DNA of 64,000 bases from Prado023 sp963706885. Lineage in GTDB: Bacteria > Actinomycetota > Actinomycetes > S36-B12 > CAIYMF01. A program made the translations under genes and the position numbers. Below the pieces are notes generated by a model. It was not told the origin of the DNA, did no database searches, and saw only the letters and a program-made list of their open reading frames with translations. Positions within the stretch are counted from its first letter, which is position 1. The number at the start of each line of letters is the position of its first letter. This document shows positions 46,128 through 54,252 of the stretch, in pieces. Location of the stretch: positions 62,001 to 126,000 of the forward strand of contig CAVPNX010000008.1 of the NCBI GenBank assembly GCA_963706885.1, written 5' to 3'.

Positions 46128-46268
46128 CTCATGGTGGAGGCCCCCCTCGTGGGGGCCTTCGGCATGAGGGCTGGTGACTTCGGAATCGGGAGGAGCGCCC
46201 GCGCAGCGGGTGCGACGGATCCCGTCACCCGCTCTCATGGTGGAGGCCCCCCTCGTGGGGGCCTTCGG
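46114..46268. repeat. 49-bp direct repeat of the tRNA-Gly 3' end and its terminator
   Basis: 46114-46162 is repeated exactly at 46220-46268 (offset 106 bp). The unit holds the last 14 nt of the tRNA, CTCATGGTGG and the terminator hairpin. Just before the second copy, GCGGGTGCGACGGATCCCGTC resembles a degraded T-arm. The intervening 57 bp hold no gene. Confidence 0.85.
46138..46158 (+). terminator. terminator of tRNA-Gly
   Basis: AGGCCCCC-CTCGT-GGGGGCCT, 8-bp perfect stem followed by TC, 11 nt after the tRNA. An identical hairpin lies at 46244-46264. Confidence 0.85.
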
Positions 46269-46321
46269 AATGAGTGGCGCGAACCGCGGCTCGTGCCCGA
46301 CGGACCGTTGGGCTCTGCGGA

Positions 46322-47509
46322 TCAGCAGGAGGCTTCGCCCGAGGCCCGGATGAGCGCCACCCGGTCCACGAGCACGGACTTCTGGCTCTGGCTGAAGTTC
46401 GCGTAGCTTCCGAGAACCGACGGTAGGTCCTCGACCAGTGTCGGCTCGAGGACGACGGCCGCCGCGAACTCCTGGTTGGCCTGCTCGAGGTAGCCCAGCC
46501 CTGCGAGCGCCAGAGCACGGTAGAACGGGCCCCAGTACACGTCCGGGGCATGGATGAGGCTGGCTTCGGCCAGGGCCGCCGCGTCGTCGCCCGCCAGGAT
46601 GCGGTCCAGCGCGAGCAACACATGCATGTATCCGGGATGGCTGGGGTTCAGGCGCAGGGCGTCTCGCAGGACCTGCACACCTTCTGCCCATGCTCCGGCC
46701 AGCGCGAGCAGGGTGCCGGCCGTGGCCAGCATGGTCGGGTGCCCCGCGCCAAGGAGGGCACCCTGTTGAGCGCGCTGGATCACCACCTCCCACTGCCCCC
46801 GGGCGAGCGCGACTGTGCCGAGGTCAAGGTGCGCGTGAGCGTTGCGCGGATCCACCGCGAGGGCCTCCCGGGCTGTCGCCTCGGCGTCGGCGAGGTCCGC
46901 TGCTGGGTCCTCGGACAGCCCGTAGGCCACGGTCACCGCGAGGGTGTTGGCGTACATGGCCAGCACAGCCGGGGATCCGCTCCCGGCCTCACGCGCCAGC
47001 GTGAGCGCGTGGCGGGCGTCCAGCAGCGCGGCGTGGGTGCCCTGGGCGATGTAGGTGTAGAAGGCCAGACGCGCGACGGTCTCAAGCCCCGCCGCGTCCG
47101 GGTCGTCGGCCGGAACCGTGCGCGGCAGGAGCACGCCCGCGTAGTCGCCCAACTCGCCGGCAACCGCCGCGACCCACCCATCCACGAGCGCCCACAGCTG
47201 CTGCGGTTCCTGGGCCAGAGTGTCGGCCACGGCCCACACGCACTCCCCGGACTCGGCGTCGGTCACTCGGACGTCCAGGCGCAGCACACCCCCAGACCCC
47301 AACGTGCTGCCCTGGAGCACGTACCGCGCCCCGAGTTGGCGACCGATGGTGCGAGCATCCCCGACATGTGAGGAGGCGGGGCCGAGAACGCGCAGCCCGG
47401 GGAAGCGCGCCAACTGTCCCACCAGCGCCTCGCACACCGCCGTCGCAGCAACGGAGGCCCCCTCTCCCGCCGCGTCGAACAGCATCACCAGGACGGCAGG
47501 CTCAACCAT
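46322..47509 (-). CDS. FlgO/TolB-like domain and TPR protein
   Basis: 395 residues from the ATG at 47509. An N-terminal alpha/beta domain (AVLVMLFDAAGEGASVAATAV; LRVLGPASSHVGDARTIGRQLGARYVLQGS; LRLDVRVTDAESGECVWA) resembles the FlgO/TolB-like module found in adenylate-cyclase-type TPR regulators, and is followed by helical TPR repeats (DPRNAHAHLDLGTVALARGQW; HPTMLATAGTLLALAGAWAE; NPSHPGYMHVLLALDRILAG). The start overlaps the stop of the upstream winged-helix gene by 8 bp and has no ribosome site. In related proteins both parts are one chain, so this may be the C-terminal part of a single frame-broken gene. Confidence 0.65.
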   Translation of the reverse strand: MVEPAVLVMLFDAAGEGASVAATAVCEALVGQLARFPGLRVLGPASSHVGDARTIGRQLGARYVLQGSTLGSGGVLRLDVRVTDAESGECVWAVADTLAQEPQQLWALVDGWVAAVAGELGDYAGVLLPRTVPADDPDAAGLETVARLAFYTYIAQGTHAALLDARHALTLAREAGSGSPAVLAMYANTLAVTVAYGLSEDPAADLADAEATAREALAVDPRNAHAHLDLGTVALARGQWEVVIQRAQQGALLGAGHPTMLATAGTLLALAGAWAEGVQVLRDALRLNPSHPGYMHVLLALDRILAGDDAAALAEASLIHAPDVYWGPFYRALALAGLGYLEQANQEFAAAVVLEPTLVEDLPSVLGSYANFSQSQKSVLVDRVALIRASGEASC

Positions 47510-47906
47510 GGGGCCGGCCAGGGGCCGGTACGGGTGCCCGCGAGAACGTCGGCGCGTAGCTACCCGGCGGCAGGTCGATCCGCACGAGGTCCGCAGCACC
47601 CTGGCCCTCGCTATAGGCGCGCAGAGCCTTGCGCACCCGGGTCGCCCGTACCCGCACCGAGGCATCCTTCTGGCCATCGAAGGCCTCGCCCTGACCCAGC
47701 GCGCGGCGTCCGACTGTGCGCTCTGAGAGCCGATCCCCACGCCCCGCCAGGGTCTCGGTCACCACGTAGGCCAAGAAGGCCCTCGAGCGCTCCGATCCGG
47801 AGAAGGCCTCGCTGGCCAGGACACGGGTCAGGGTCTCAGCGACCGCGCCGTTCCAGTCCTCCACCGACATGTCGTCCCCGGACAGGGCGGAGGGATCACG
47901 GATCAT
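47502..47906 (-). CDS. winged-helix DNA-binding domain of a TPR regulator
   Basis: 134 residues. FSGSERSRAFLAYVVTETLAGRGDRLSERTVGRRALG and DGQKDASVRVRATRVRKALRAYSEG with DLPPGSYAPTF match the N-terminal domain that precedes FlgO-like and TPR parts in signalling proteins, where it is read as a DNA-binding winged helix (the phrase VRV.A.R.RKAL..Y is diagnostic in my memory). Either a separate small regulator coupled to the next gene, or the front half of one split protein. It is divergent from the CPBP protease gene, with a 13-bp palindrome between them. Confidence 0.6.
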   Translation of the reverse strand: MIRDPSALSGDDMSVEDWNGAVAETLTRVLASEAFSGSERSRAFLAYVVTETLAGRGDRLSERTVGRRALGQGEAFDGQKDASVRVRATRVRKALRAYSEGQGAADLVRIDLPPGSYAPTFSRAPVPAPGRPHG

Positions 47907-48036
47907 GAGGCGGCCGTCCTCGATTCAGGGCCACAGGATAGCAGCGGGCGTGTCACAGTCCCGGGCCGCTCGCGCTGACCGTCGCGGGCGGCGGACGGGA
48001 TCGCCCGCTGGAGCCACGGCCCGTGGAGGGGCGCGG

Positions 48037-48049
48037 TGTAACTGTTACA
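48037..48049. promoter_or_regulatory. 13-bp palindrome TGTAACTGTTACA
   Basis: Perfect palindrome about a central T, in the 229-bp divergent region between the winged-helix gene and the CPBP protease gene. AT-rich against its surroundings, as an operator would be; a TAGCCT -10 for the protease gene lies about 40 bp downstream. Confidence 0.5.
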
Positions 48050-48135
48050 GCGCCAGATCGCCAGCAGGAACAGCTTGGTGCCGGTTAGCCTCTCCCTCGA
48101 CCGGTGTCCCCAACACCGCCTTGGATCGGAGTGCC

Positions 48136-48957
48136 ATGACCGCCAGCGCCGCGGACCCCACCACGCTCGAACCGTCGCCGACCTGGCGGATCGCACCCTC
48201 CGTGCCGGTCGCCGCCGGTGTCTTCGTCGCCTACGTCGTGGTGTTCATCGGCCTGGCGTTCAGCGCGGGGATCGACTACGACCAGTGGTTCGACTCCGGC
48301 GGGAATGCCTTCCGGACGGCGGTGATCCCGCTGATCGGCGGGAGCTTGGTGCTCATCGGCTTCATGCTCTGGGCCCGATGGGACTGGGTGTTCAAGGACC
48401 CCGCTCGCCTGCCCATGTACGGCTTCCTGTGGGTTCCGGTGGTGATCTTCGTGGTGGGGATCGTCGTGCACGTCGCGATCGCCGACTGGGCCAACACCCC
48501 CACCGATCTGCTCCTGGCGATCGTGGCTGCTGGTGTCCTGGTCGGCTTCGCCGAGGAGACCCTGTTCCGCGGCATCATCCTGCGCAGCCTTCGCACGAAC
48601 CTGCGTCCCGAGGCGTGGGTGATGCTGATCTCGTCGGTGTGGTTCGGCTTCTTCCACCTGACCAACCTCGTCGTCGGATCACCGGCAGGTGGCGTTCTGT
48701 TCCAGTGCGTCCAGGCCTCCGCCGCCGGGGTCGTGCTGTACGTGTTCCGCCGGGTGCGCGGCCTCCTGGTGGTGGCCATGATCGCCCACGGCCTGTGGGA
48801 CATGTCGGTGTTCCTGCCTGCTCCGTCGGGCGGGCTCGCGGCTGTGAACCTGGGGTTCCAGACCCTTGTGTTGGTCACCGGCCTGATCGCCGCGATCATC
48901 ATGGTGCGCCGTGACCGCACGATCGCCGCGACCCGCACCGGACTGCAGACGCTCTAG
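48136..48957 (+). CDS. CPBP (CAAX protease/Abi) family intramembrane metalloprotease
   Basis: 273 residues with about eight membrane helices. The three family motifs are present: EETLFRGIILRSLR (paired Glu and Arg), FGFFHLTNL (first His) and IAHGLWDMSVF (second His). Members process or degrade membrane proteins, and some give bacteriocin immunity; a specific role cannot be read here. ATG at 48136 chosen since sequence upstream is the non-coding divergent region. No accessory gene nearby. Confidence 0.85.
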   Translation: MTASAADPTTLEPSPTWRIAPSVPVAAGVFVAYVVVFIGLAFSAGIDYDQWFDSGGNAFRTAVIPLIGGSLVLIGFMLWARWDWVFKDPARLPMYGFLWVPVVIFVVGIVVHVAIADWANTPTDLLLAIVAAGVLVGFAEETLFRGIILRSLRTNLRPEAWVMLISSVWFGFFHLTNLVVGSPAGGVLFQCVQASAAGVVLYVFRRVRGLLVVAMIAHGLWDMSVFLPAPSGGLAAVNLGFQTLVLVTGLIAAIIMVRRDRTIAATRTGLQTL

Positions 48958-49020
48958 TGGCATCGTCGCCCGCCGCCCGCCTTCGTGCCCACACAGCCCA
49001 TCGATCCGACGGAGGACGCC

Positions 49021-49557
49021 ATGAGTGACCCAGATGCACGCGTAGAGGATGGCTGGAACAGGTTCCATGTGAAGAGCTCGGGAGCCCTGCAGCGCGATCT
49101 GTCGGTCTATCGCGACGAATCCTTCGAGGACCAGGTCTTCACCATTGTCGGGGACAAGCATGGTGCCGAGATCGTGGACGCCAGCGGAACCGTGGTCATG
49201 ACAGCCGTTGTCAAGAAGGCAATCCCCGCGAAGATCGAGTACACGAATCCCGACGGCAGTCTGGCCGGGAAGCTGAAGACCAACTCGATACTCAGCAAGA
49301 ACCGTTTGGAGTTCACCCTCGCCGGTGGGACTGAGTGGACTGTTGTCCAGTCCGGTGCGCTGAAGCAGATCTACTCCGTGCTCGAAGACGATGTACCCAT
49401 CGCGAAGTTGGATCTGACGGATCTGGCGCTGAAGAAGAAGTACCCCGTCGACATCGCCGAGAGTGCGGATCTCCCACTGGTCCTCGGTCTTGTCTGGGCG
49501 ATCAACTTCGCCTACCTGCAGAGGGCCGGTGCGGCGGGCGGGGTAGCAGCTACCTAG
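49021..49557 (+). CDS. LURP-one/scramblase-like protein
   Basis: 178 residues with GGAGG before the ATG. Predicted beta-rich barrel: RDLSVYRDESFEDQVFTIVG, AEIVDASGTVVMTAVVKK, AKIEYTNPDGSLAGKLKTN, EFTLAGGTEWTVVQSGALKQ and a final hydrophobic helix DLPLVLGLVWAINFAYLQ. This order (strands plus C-terminal helix) fits the LURP-one-related/Tubby-C-like fold. Codon use is somewhat less GC-biased than its neighbours (for example GAATCC, AAGTTG, ATACTC), hinting at later acquisition. Function unknown. Confidence 0.5.
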   Translation: MSDPDARVEDGWNRFHVKSSGALQRDLSVYRDESFEDQVFTIVGDKHGAEIVDASGTVVMTAVVKKAIPAKIEYTNPDGSLAGKLKTNSILSKNRLEFTLAGGTEWTVVQSGALKQIYSVLEDDVPIAKLDLTDLALKKKYPVDIAESADLPLVLGLVWAINFAYLQRAGAAGGVAAT

Positions 49558-49668
49558 GGAGCTCGTCCACGGGGTGCAGCCGGGCAACCGTGAGCAGCGC
49601 GGTTGCGGTACTCCCCGGCGGGAACGCACGGGGGTCTGGGCACCGACAATTGCTGCGAGACTGCTCCC

Positions 49669-51354
49669 ATGAGCCATCCGCATCCCGAACTCGGACCGCC
49701 GCCCGCCCTGCCGAAGGGCGGCCTGCGGGTCGTCCCCCTCGGAGGGCTCGGTGAGATCGGTCGGAACATGACCGTCTTCGAGTTCGACGGCCGACTCCTG
49801 GTCGTGGACTGCGGGGTGCTGTTCCCCGAGGAGCACCAGCCCGGGGTCGACGTGATCCTGCCGGACTTCACCTGGATCCGTGACCGGCTCGACGCCATCG
49901 AGGCGATCGTGCTGACCCACGGGCACGAGGACCACATCGGCGGCGTCCCCTACCTGCTGCGCGAGCGCCCGGACATCCCGTTGGTGGGCTCCCGGCTCTC
50001 CCTGGCGTTCATCACGGCCAAGCTCAAGGAGCACCGGATCACCCCGGTCACCACGCAGGTCGCCGAGGGCGAGCGCCGCACGCTGGGGCCGTTCGACTGC
50101 GAATTCGTGGCCGTCAACCACTCCATCCCCGATGGGCTGGCCGTGGCGATCCGTACCCCCGCGGGGATGGTCCTGCACACCGGGGACTTCAAGATGGACC
50201 AGTTCCCCCTGGACTCCCGGATCACCGACCTGCGCGCCTTCGCCCGGCTGGGCGAGGAGGGCGTCGACCTGTTCATGACCGACTCGACCAACGCCGACGT
50301 GCCCGGGTTCACGATCTCCGAGCGCGACCTGGCGCCGGCGATCGAGGAGGTGTTCCGCACCGCCCCACGGCGGATCATCGTGTCCAGCTTCGCCAGCCAC
50401 GTGCACCGGATCCAGCAGGTCCTCGACGCCGCCCACCACCACGGTCGCAAGGTCGCGTTCGTCGGCCGCTCGATGGTGCGCAACATGGGCATCGCCCGCG
50501 ACCTGGGGTACCTCACCATCCCCGACGGCCTGGTGGTGAACCTCAAGGAGATCAAGAACCTCCCGGACAACCGGATCACGCTGGTCTCCACCGGGTCGCA
50601 GGGCGAGCCGATGGCGGCCCTGGCGCGGATGGCCAACCGCGACCACGAGATCCGGATCGGCCCGGGCGACACCGTCCTGCTGGCCAGCTCGCTGATCCCG
50701 GGCAACGAGAACGCCATCTACCGCGTGATCAACGCGCTGACCCGCTACGGCGCCAACGTCGTGCACAAGGGCAACGCCAAGGTGCACGTCTCGGGGCACG
50801 CCAGCGCCGGGGAGCTGGCCTACTGCTACAACATCGTCAAGCCGGGCAACGTGCTGCCGATCCACGGAGAGTGGCGCCACCTGTCGGAGAACGCCTCGAT
50901 CGCGATCCGCACGGGCGTGCCGGCCGAGAACGTGGTCATCGCCGAGGACGGCGTGGTCGTGGACCTCATCGACGGGCGCGCGCGGATCGCCGGCAAGGTC
51001 CCGGCCGGCTACGTGTACGTCGACGGCATGACCGTCGGGGGAGCCACGGAGGCGTCCCTGAAGGACCGGCGCACCCTGGCCGAGGAGGGGCTGGTCACGA
51101 TCGTGGCGATCGTCGACGCCGACACCGGCGCCCTGGCCGAGCCCCCGGACTTCCTGACCCGAGGGCTGGTCAACAGCGACACCATGTTCGCCGAGGTGGT
51201 GCCACACATCGACAAGGCCCTGGCCAAGGCCGCCGCCGACGGCATCGGCGACCAGCACCAGCTCGAGCAGATCATCCACCGCACCGTCAGCCGCTGGGTG
51301 TTCAAGACCTACCGGCGCAACCCGGTGATCATGGCGATCGTCATCGACGCGTAG
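49669..51354 (+). CDS. rnj: ribonuclease J
   Basis: 561-residue metallo-beta-lactamase/beta-CASP nuclease with endo- and 5'-exonuclease activity in RNA decay and rRNA maturation. Visible: GGLGEIGRNMTVFEFDGRLLVVDCGV, the zinc motif HGHEDH at residues 84-89, VNHSIPDGLAVAI, HTGDFKMDQ, beta-CASP ISERDLAPAIEEVF and SSFASHVHRIQQVL, STGSQGEPM, and the C-terminal HVSGHASAGEL and LPIHGEWRHL. ATG at 49669; a GAGACT 6 nt upstream suggests a leaderless start. Confidence 0.96.
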   Translation: MSHPHPELGPPPALPKGGLRVVPLGGLGEIGRNMTVFEFDGRLLVVDCGVLFPEEHQPGVDVILPDFTWIRDRLDAIEAIVLTHGHEDHIGGVPYLLRERPDIPLVGSRLSLAFITAKLKEHRITPVTTQVAEGERRTLGPFDCEFVAVNHSIPDGLAVAIRTPAGMVLHTGDFKMDQFPLDSRITDLRAFARLGEEGVDLFMTDSTNADVPGFTISERDLAPAIEEVFRTAPRRIIVSSFASHVHRIQQVLDAAHHHGRKVAFVGRSMVRNMGIARDLGYLTIPDGLVVNLKEIKNLPDNRITLVSTGSQGEPMAALARMANRDHEIRIGPGDTVLLASSLIPGNENAIYRVINALTRYGANVVHKGNAKVHVSGHASAGELAYCYNIVKPGNVLPIHGEWRHLSENASIAIRTGVPAENVVIAEDGVVVDLIDGRARIAGKVPAGYVYVDGMTVGGATEASLKDRRTLAEEGLVTIVAIVDADTGALAEPPDFLTRGLVNSDTMFAEVVPHIDKALAKAAADGIGDQHQLEQIIHRTVSRWVFKTYRRNPVIMAIVIDA

Positions 51355-51479
51355 GCGGCCCCGAACCGGCGCCGGGGTCGTCGACCAACTCGGCCGCGAG
51401 GCGGGCAATCCGCCGGGTGCGGGGCTGCGAACACCCTGCGACGACCCGTTGTGAGGGTCCACGACGAGAGGCTCCACCG

Positions 51480-52004
51480 ATGAACCGCACTGCTCCCGCC
51501 GCCCTGGCCCTGCTGCTCGGCCTCGCCCTCTCCGGGTGCGCCTCCGACGACACCTCGAGCGAGCCTGCGGCCGCGTCCGAGTCCGCGATGGAGAAGGCCC
51601 CCAGCGAGTCGCCGACCGCCATGGAGAAGGAGGCAAGCGAGTCGCCCACGGCGATGGAGAAGGAGGGCGAGGAGGACGCGGCCATGGCCAAGGAGGGTGC
51701 GTGGATCGACCAGGCGGCCTACGAGGCCGATGCCGCGACGTTCCATGAGGCCGGTGATGTCGTCCTGTTCTTCAACGCGTCGTGGTGCCCGACCTGCAAG
51801 GCGACGGTGAAGAGCCTCGACGCCGAGGGGGCCCCCGCCGGGCTCACCGTGGTCAGCGTGGACTACGACGCGGCCACCGACCTGAGGCAGCAGTACGGCG
51901 TGACCGTCCAGCACACGTTCGTGCAGGTCGACGAGCAGGGCAACGAGCTGGCCAAGTTCACCGGGGCCGAGTCCGGCGAAGCCATCGCCGCCCAGACGGC
52001 CTGA
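51480..52004 (+). CDS. thioredoxin-like lipoprotein
   Basis: 174 residues. Lipoprotein signal with lipobox ALSGC (about residue 20), a low-complexity linker with three near-repeats of SES(PT)AMEKE, then a thioredoxin fold: DVVLFFNASWCPTCKATVKSL with the redox WCPTC, VDYDAATDLRQQYGVTVQHTFVQVDEQG containing the cis-Pro region variant (TVQHT), and a final helix. The protein sits outside the membrane and would be kept reduced by the CcdA-type carrier encoded 40 bp downstream. Opens the redox/sigma unit. Confidence 0.85.
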   Translation: MNRTAPAALALLLGLALSGCASDDTSSEPAAASESAMEKAPSESPTAMEKEASESPTAMEKEGEEDAAMAKEGAWIDQAAYEADAATFHEAGDVVLFFNASWCPTCKATVKSLDAEGAPAGLTVVSVDYDAATDLRQQYGVTVQHTFVQVDEQGNELAKFTGAESGEAIAAQTA

Positions 52005-52043
52005 CCGTTCCGCGACGACCACCACACACGAGGGCGAGGGACC

Positions 52044-52841
52044 ATGTTCGAGCTGTTCGGGGCGCTCGTCGCGGGGGTGCTGACCACCCTCGCGCCCTGC
52101 GTGCTCCCGCTGCTGCCGATCATCGTCGGGGGCTCGATGGCCGGCGCGCTGGCCGAGGAGGGCGCCCAGTCCACCGCCGCATCGGGCGCCGTGGGCACCA
52201 CCACCCAGCAGGCGGTGAAGCAGCGCTCGGCGGTGGCCCGCGCACTGGTCATCACGATCTCGCTGGGCGTGTCCATCCTGGTGTTCACCCTCGCCCTGAA
52301 AGCCACCACCGCCCTGATCGGGGTCCCCCCGCAGGCCTGGCAGTGGGTCTCAGGCGGGGTGCTGATCGCCCTGGGCATCGTCGGCGCGTTCCCCGACCTG
52401 TGGGAGCGGCTGTCGGCGCGGTTGGGGCTCCAGGCCCGCTCGGCGCAGCGCCTGGGTGCTGCTCGTCGGCGTGACGGCGTGGGCGGCGAGATCCTCACCG
52501 GTGCGGCACTCGGGCCGGTGTTCACCTCGTGCTCGCCGCTCTACGGATACGTCATCGTCACGGTCCTTCCCGCCGAGCCCGTGCGTGGGTTGGTCCTGCT
52601 CGGCGCCTACATATTCGGGCTGTGCGCGACGCTGCTGCTGATCGCCCTGGCCGGCCAGCGGGTCGTCGCCCGGTTCGGCTGGGCCGCCGACTCGCACGGA
52701 TGGTTCCGCCGGGGCCTGGGCATCGTCTTCATCGTCGTCGGGGTGCTGGTCGCGACCGGCTGGATGCGCGACATCGAGACGTGGATCGTGGACAACGCCC
52801 CGTTCGCCCCCTGGAACCTCGACGCGCAGTTCATCGAGTGA
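52044..52841 (+). CDS. CcdA/DsbD-type thiol electron carrier
   Basis: 265-residue membrane protein, six to seven helices. The two redox cysteines lie in TLAPCVLPLLPIIVGG (helix 1) and GPVFTSCSPLYGYVIV (helix 4), the arrangement of CcdA, which carries electrons from cytoplasmic thioredoxin to outside partners. A long loop of about 40 residues between helices 1 and 2 is unusual. Partner: the upstream thioredoxin-like lipoprotein. In mycobacteria a CcdA relative (DipZ) belongs to the SigK regulon, and here a sigma/anti-sigma pair follows directly. Confidence 0.88.
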   Translation: MFELFGALVAGVLTTLAPCVLPLLPIIVGGSMAGALAEEGAQSTAASGAVGTTTQQAVKQRSAVARALVITISLGVSILVFTLALKATTALIGVPPQAWQWVSGGVLIALGIVGAFPDLWERLSARLGLQARSAQRLGAARRRDGVGGEILTGAALGPVFTSCSPLYGYVIVTVLPAEPVRGLVLLGAYIFGLCATLLLIALAGQRVVARFGWAADSHGWFRRGLGIVFIVVGVLVATGWMRDIETWIVDNAPFAPWNLDAQFIE

Positions 52842-52848
52842 TGCCACC

Positions 52849-53421
52849 ATGAACACCGTGACCCTGCGCGCCGCCGAGCCCTCGCCCAGCGAGCTGGTCG
52901 CGCGCGTCGCGCAGGGCGACGAGGACGCGTTCCGGTTGCTCTACCGGGCGAACTCGTCGGCCGCCTACGGCCTGGCGCTGCGGGTCACCCGGGACGAGCA
53001 CATGGCCCAGGACGTGCTGCAGGAGGCGTTCGCCGACCTGTGGGCGCAGGCCGCGCGCTTCGACCCGGGGACCTCCTCAGTGCGGTCCTGGGTCACGATG
53101 CTCACCCACCGCAGGGCCGTCGACCGGGTCCGCCGTGAGCAGGGGGACCGCAACCGCGTCTCGCAGTGGGCCAGCTCCACCCACGAGCGCGACCACGACT
53201 CCGTGGCCGAGGTCGTCGAGATCCGCGCCGAGCACCGCCGCGTCCGCCAGGCGATGGCCGGCCTCAGCCGCGTGCAGCGCGAGTCCCTGGAGCTGGCATT
53301 CCTCGGTGGGCTGACGCACACCGAGGTCGCCGAGCACCTCGACATCCCCCTGGGCACGGCCAAGACCCGGATCCGCGACGCGCTGCGCAGCCTGCGCACC
53401 GAACTGGAGGTCGACCTGTGA
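52849..53421 (+). CDS. ECF sigma factor (SigK-like)
   Basis: 190-residue ECF sigma-70. Region 2: ELVARVAQGDEDAFRLLYR, DVLQEAFADLWAQAARFDPG, VRSWVTMLTHRRAVDRVRRE; region 4: LSRVQRESLELAFLGGLTHTEVAEHLDIPLGTAKTRIRDALRSL (split across helix-turn-helix). It starts 8 bp after ccdA and its stop overlaps the anti-sigma GTG. Proximity to an RskA-type partner suggests a SigK-like circuit released by proteolysis or redox signals. It may also transcribe the thioredoxin-like and ccdA genes. Confidence 0.9.
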   Translation: MNTVTLRAAEPSPSELVARVAQGDEDAFRLLYRANSSAAYGLALRVTRDEHMAQDVLQEAFADLWAQAARFDPGTSSVRSWVTMLTHRRAVDRVRREQGDRNRVSQWASSTHERDHDSVAEVVEIRAEHRRVRQAMAGLSRVQRESLELAFLGGLTHTEVAEHLDIPLGTAKTRIRDALRSLRTELEVDL

Positions 53422-54200
53422 ACGACATCCACGACCTGCTCGGCGCCTACTGCACCGACGCCCTCGACGCCGACGACCGGGCCGCCTTCGAGCGGCACCT
53501 CGACTCCTGCGATGACTGCCGCACGGAGGCCGCGGACTTCCGGGAGGTCCTGGGCGCCCTGGCCGCCGCCCATCCCGTGCACCCGCCGCGCGGGCTGGAG
53601 GATGCGGTCGTGGACCGGGCCCGCACGCAGGGGTCCGGCCGGCCCGGGGAGCCTGCCGAGCCGTCCAAGCCACCCGCCGCCACGGTGGTGCCCGACCGGG
53701 ACTCCCCGGCAACGATCTCGTCCCCGATGCCGCCCCGGTGGCGTCGTACTGCCCCCTGGATGGCTGCCGCCGCGGCGGGTGCGCTGCTCTTCGCCGGCGG
53801 GGTGGGCCTCGGGCGCAGCCAGGTCCCCGCGGAGTCGGCCGCCGCAGGGGACGCCATGGCCGCCGTCGTCGCGGTGGCCTCGGCCGAGGACGCGCACGTG
53901 CTGCCCGTGGACATCATGGGTACCACCTCACGGGTGGTCATGAGCCAGGAGATGGACAAGGCCGTGTTCCTGGCCTCGGACCTGCCGATGCCGGCCAAGG
54001 GCATGTGCTACCAGGTCTGGCGCGTCGCCGAGGACGGGACGATGGAGTCCGCTGGTGTGGCCACCCCCGCCGCCGACGGGCACATCGCCGTCGTGCTCGA
54101 CGGCGGAGCGCAGGACGTCACCAAGTTCATGATCACGATGGAGCCCCCCGGTGGATCCGATCACCCCTCCGGGGACATGCTCGCCGAGGTGCGCACCTGA
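53418..54200 (+). CDS. RskA-type anti-sigma factor with zinc-binding domain
   Basis: 260 residues from a GTG overlapping the sigma stop (GTGA). N-terminal ZAS motif HLDSCDDCRTE (HxxxCxxC) with LGAYCTDALDADDRAAFERH; a Pro-rich linker; one membrane helix (TAPWMAAAAAGALLFAGGVGL, about residues 112-132); and an outside RskA domain (VLPVDIMGTTSRVVMSQEMDK, MPAKGMCYQVWRVAEDG, VTKFMITMEPPGGS). Holds the sigma factor inactive at the membrane. The ZAS cysteines allow direct redox control. Confidence 0.9.
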   Translation: MNDIHDLLGAYCTDALDADDRAAFERHLDSCDDCRTEAADFREVLGALAAAHPVHPPRGLEDAVVDRARTQGSGRPGEPAEPSKPPAATVVPDRDSPATISSPMPPRWRRTAPWMAAAAAGALLFAGGVGLGRSQVPAESAAAGDAMAAVVAVASAEDAHVLPVDIMGTTSRVVMSQEMDKAVFLASDLPMPAKGMCYQVWRVAEDGTMESAGVATPAADGHIAVVLDGGAQDVTKFMITMEPPGGSDHPSGDMLAEVRT

Positions 54201-54221
54201 GCCGGGGCGTCACCGCGGTGG

Positions 54222-54252
54222 TCGAACCGGTCGGATCACCCGACCGGATCGA
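54222..54252. terminator. bidirectional hairpin between anti-sigma and VanZ genes
   Basis: CCGGTCGG-ATCAC-CCGACCGG (54227-54247, 8-bp perfect) with an outer TCGA/TCGA match. It covers the VanZ stop at 54236 and lies 22 bp after the anti-sigma stop. Confidence 0.7.

Noticed and set aside
48679..51636. Minus-strand frame of 985 codons opposite RNase J
   Set aside because: Antisense shadow with His/Asp/Val-rich nonsense composition.
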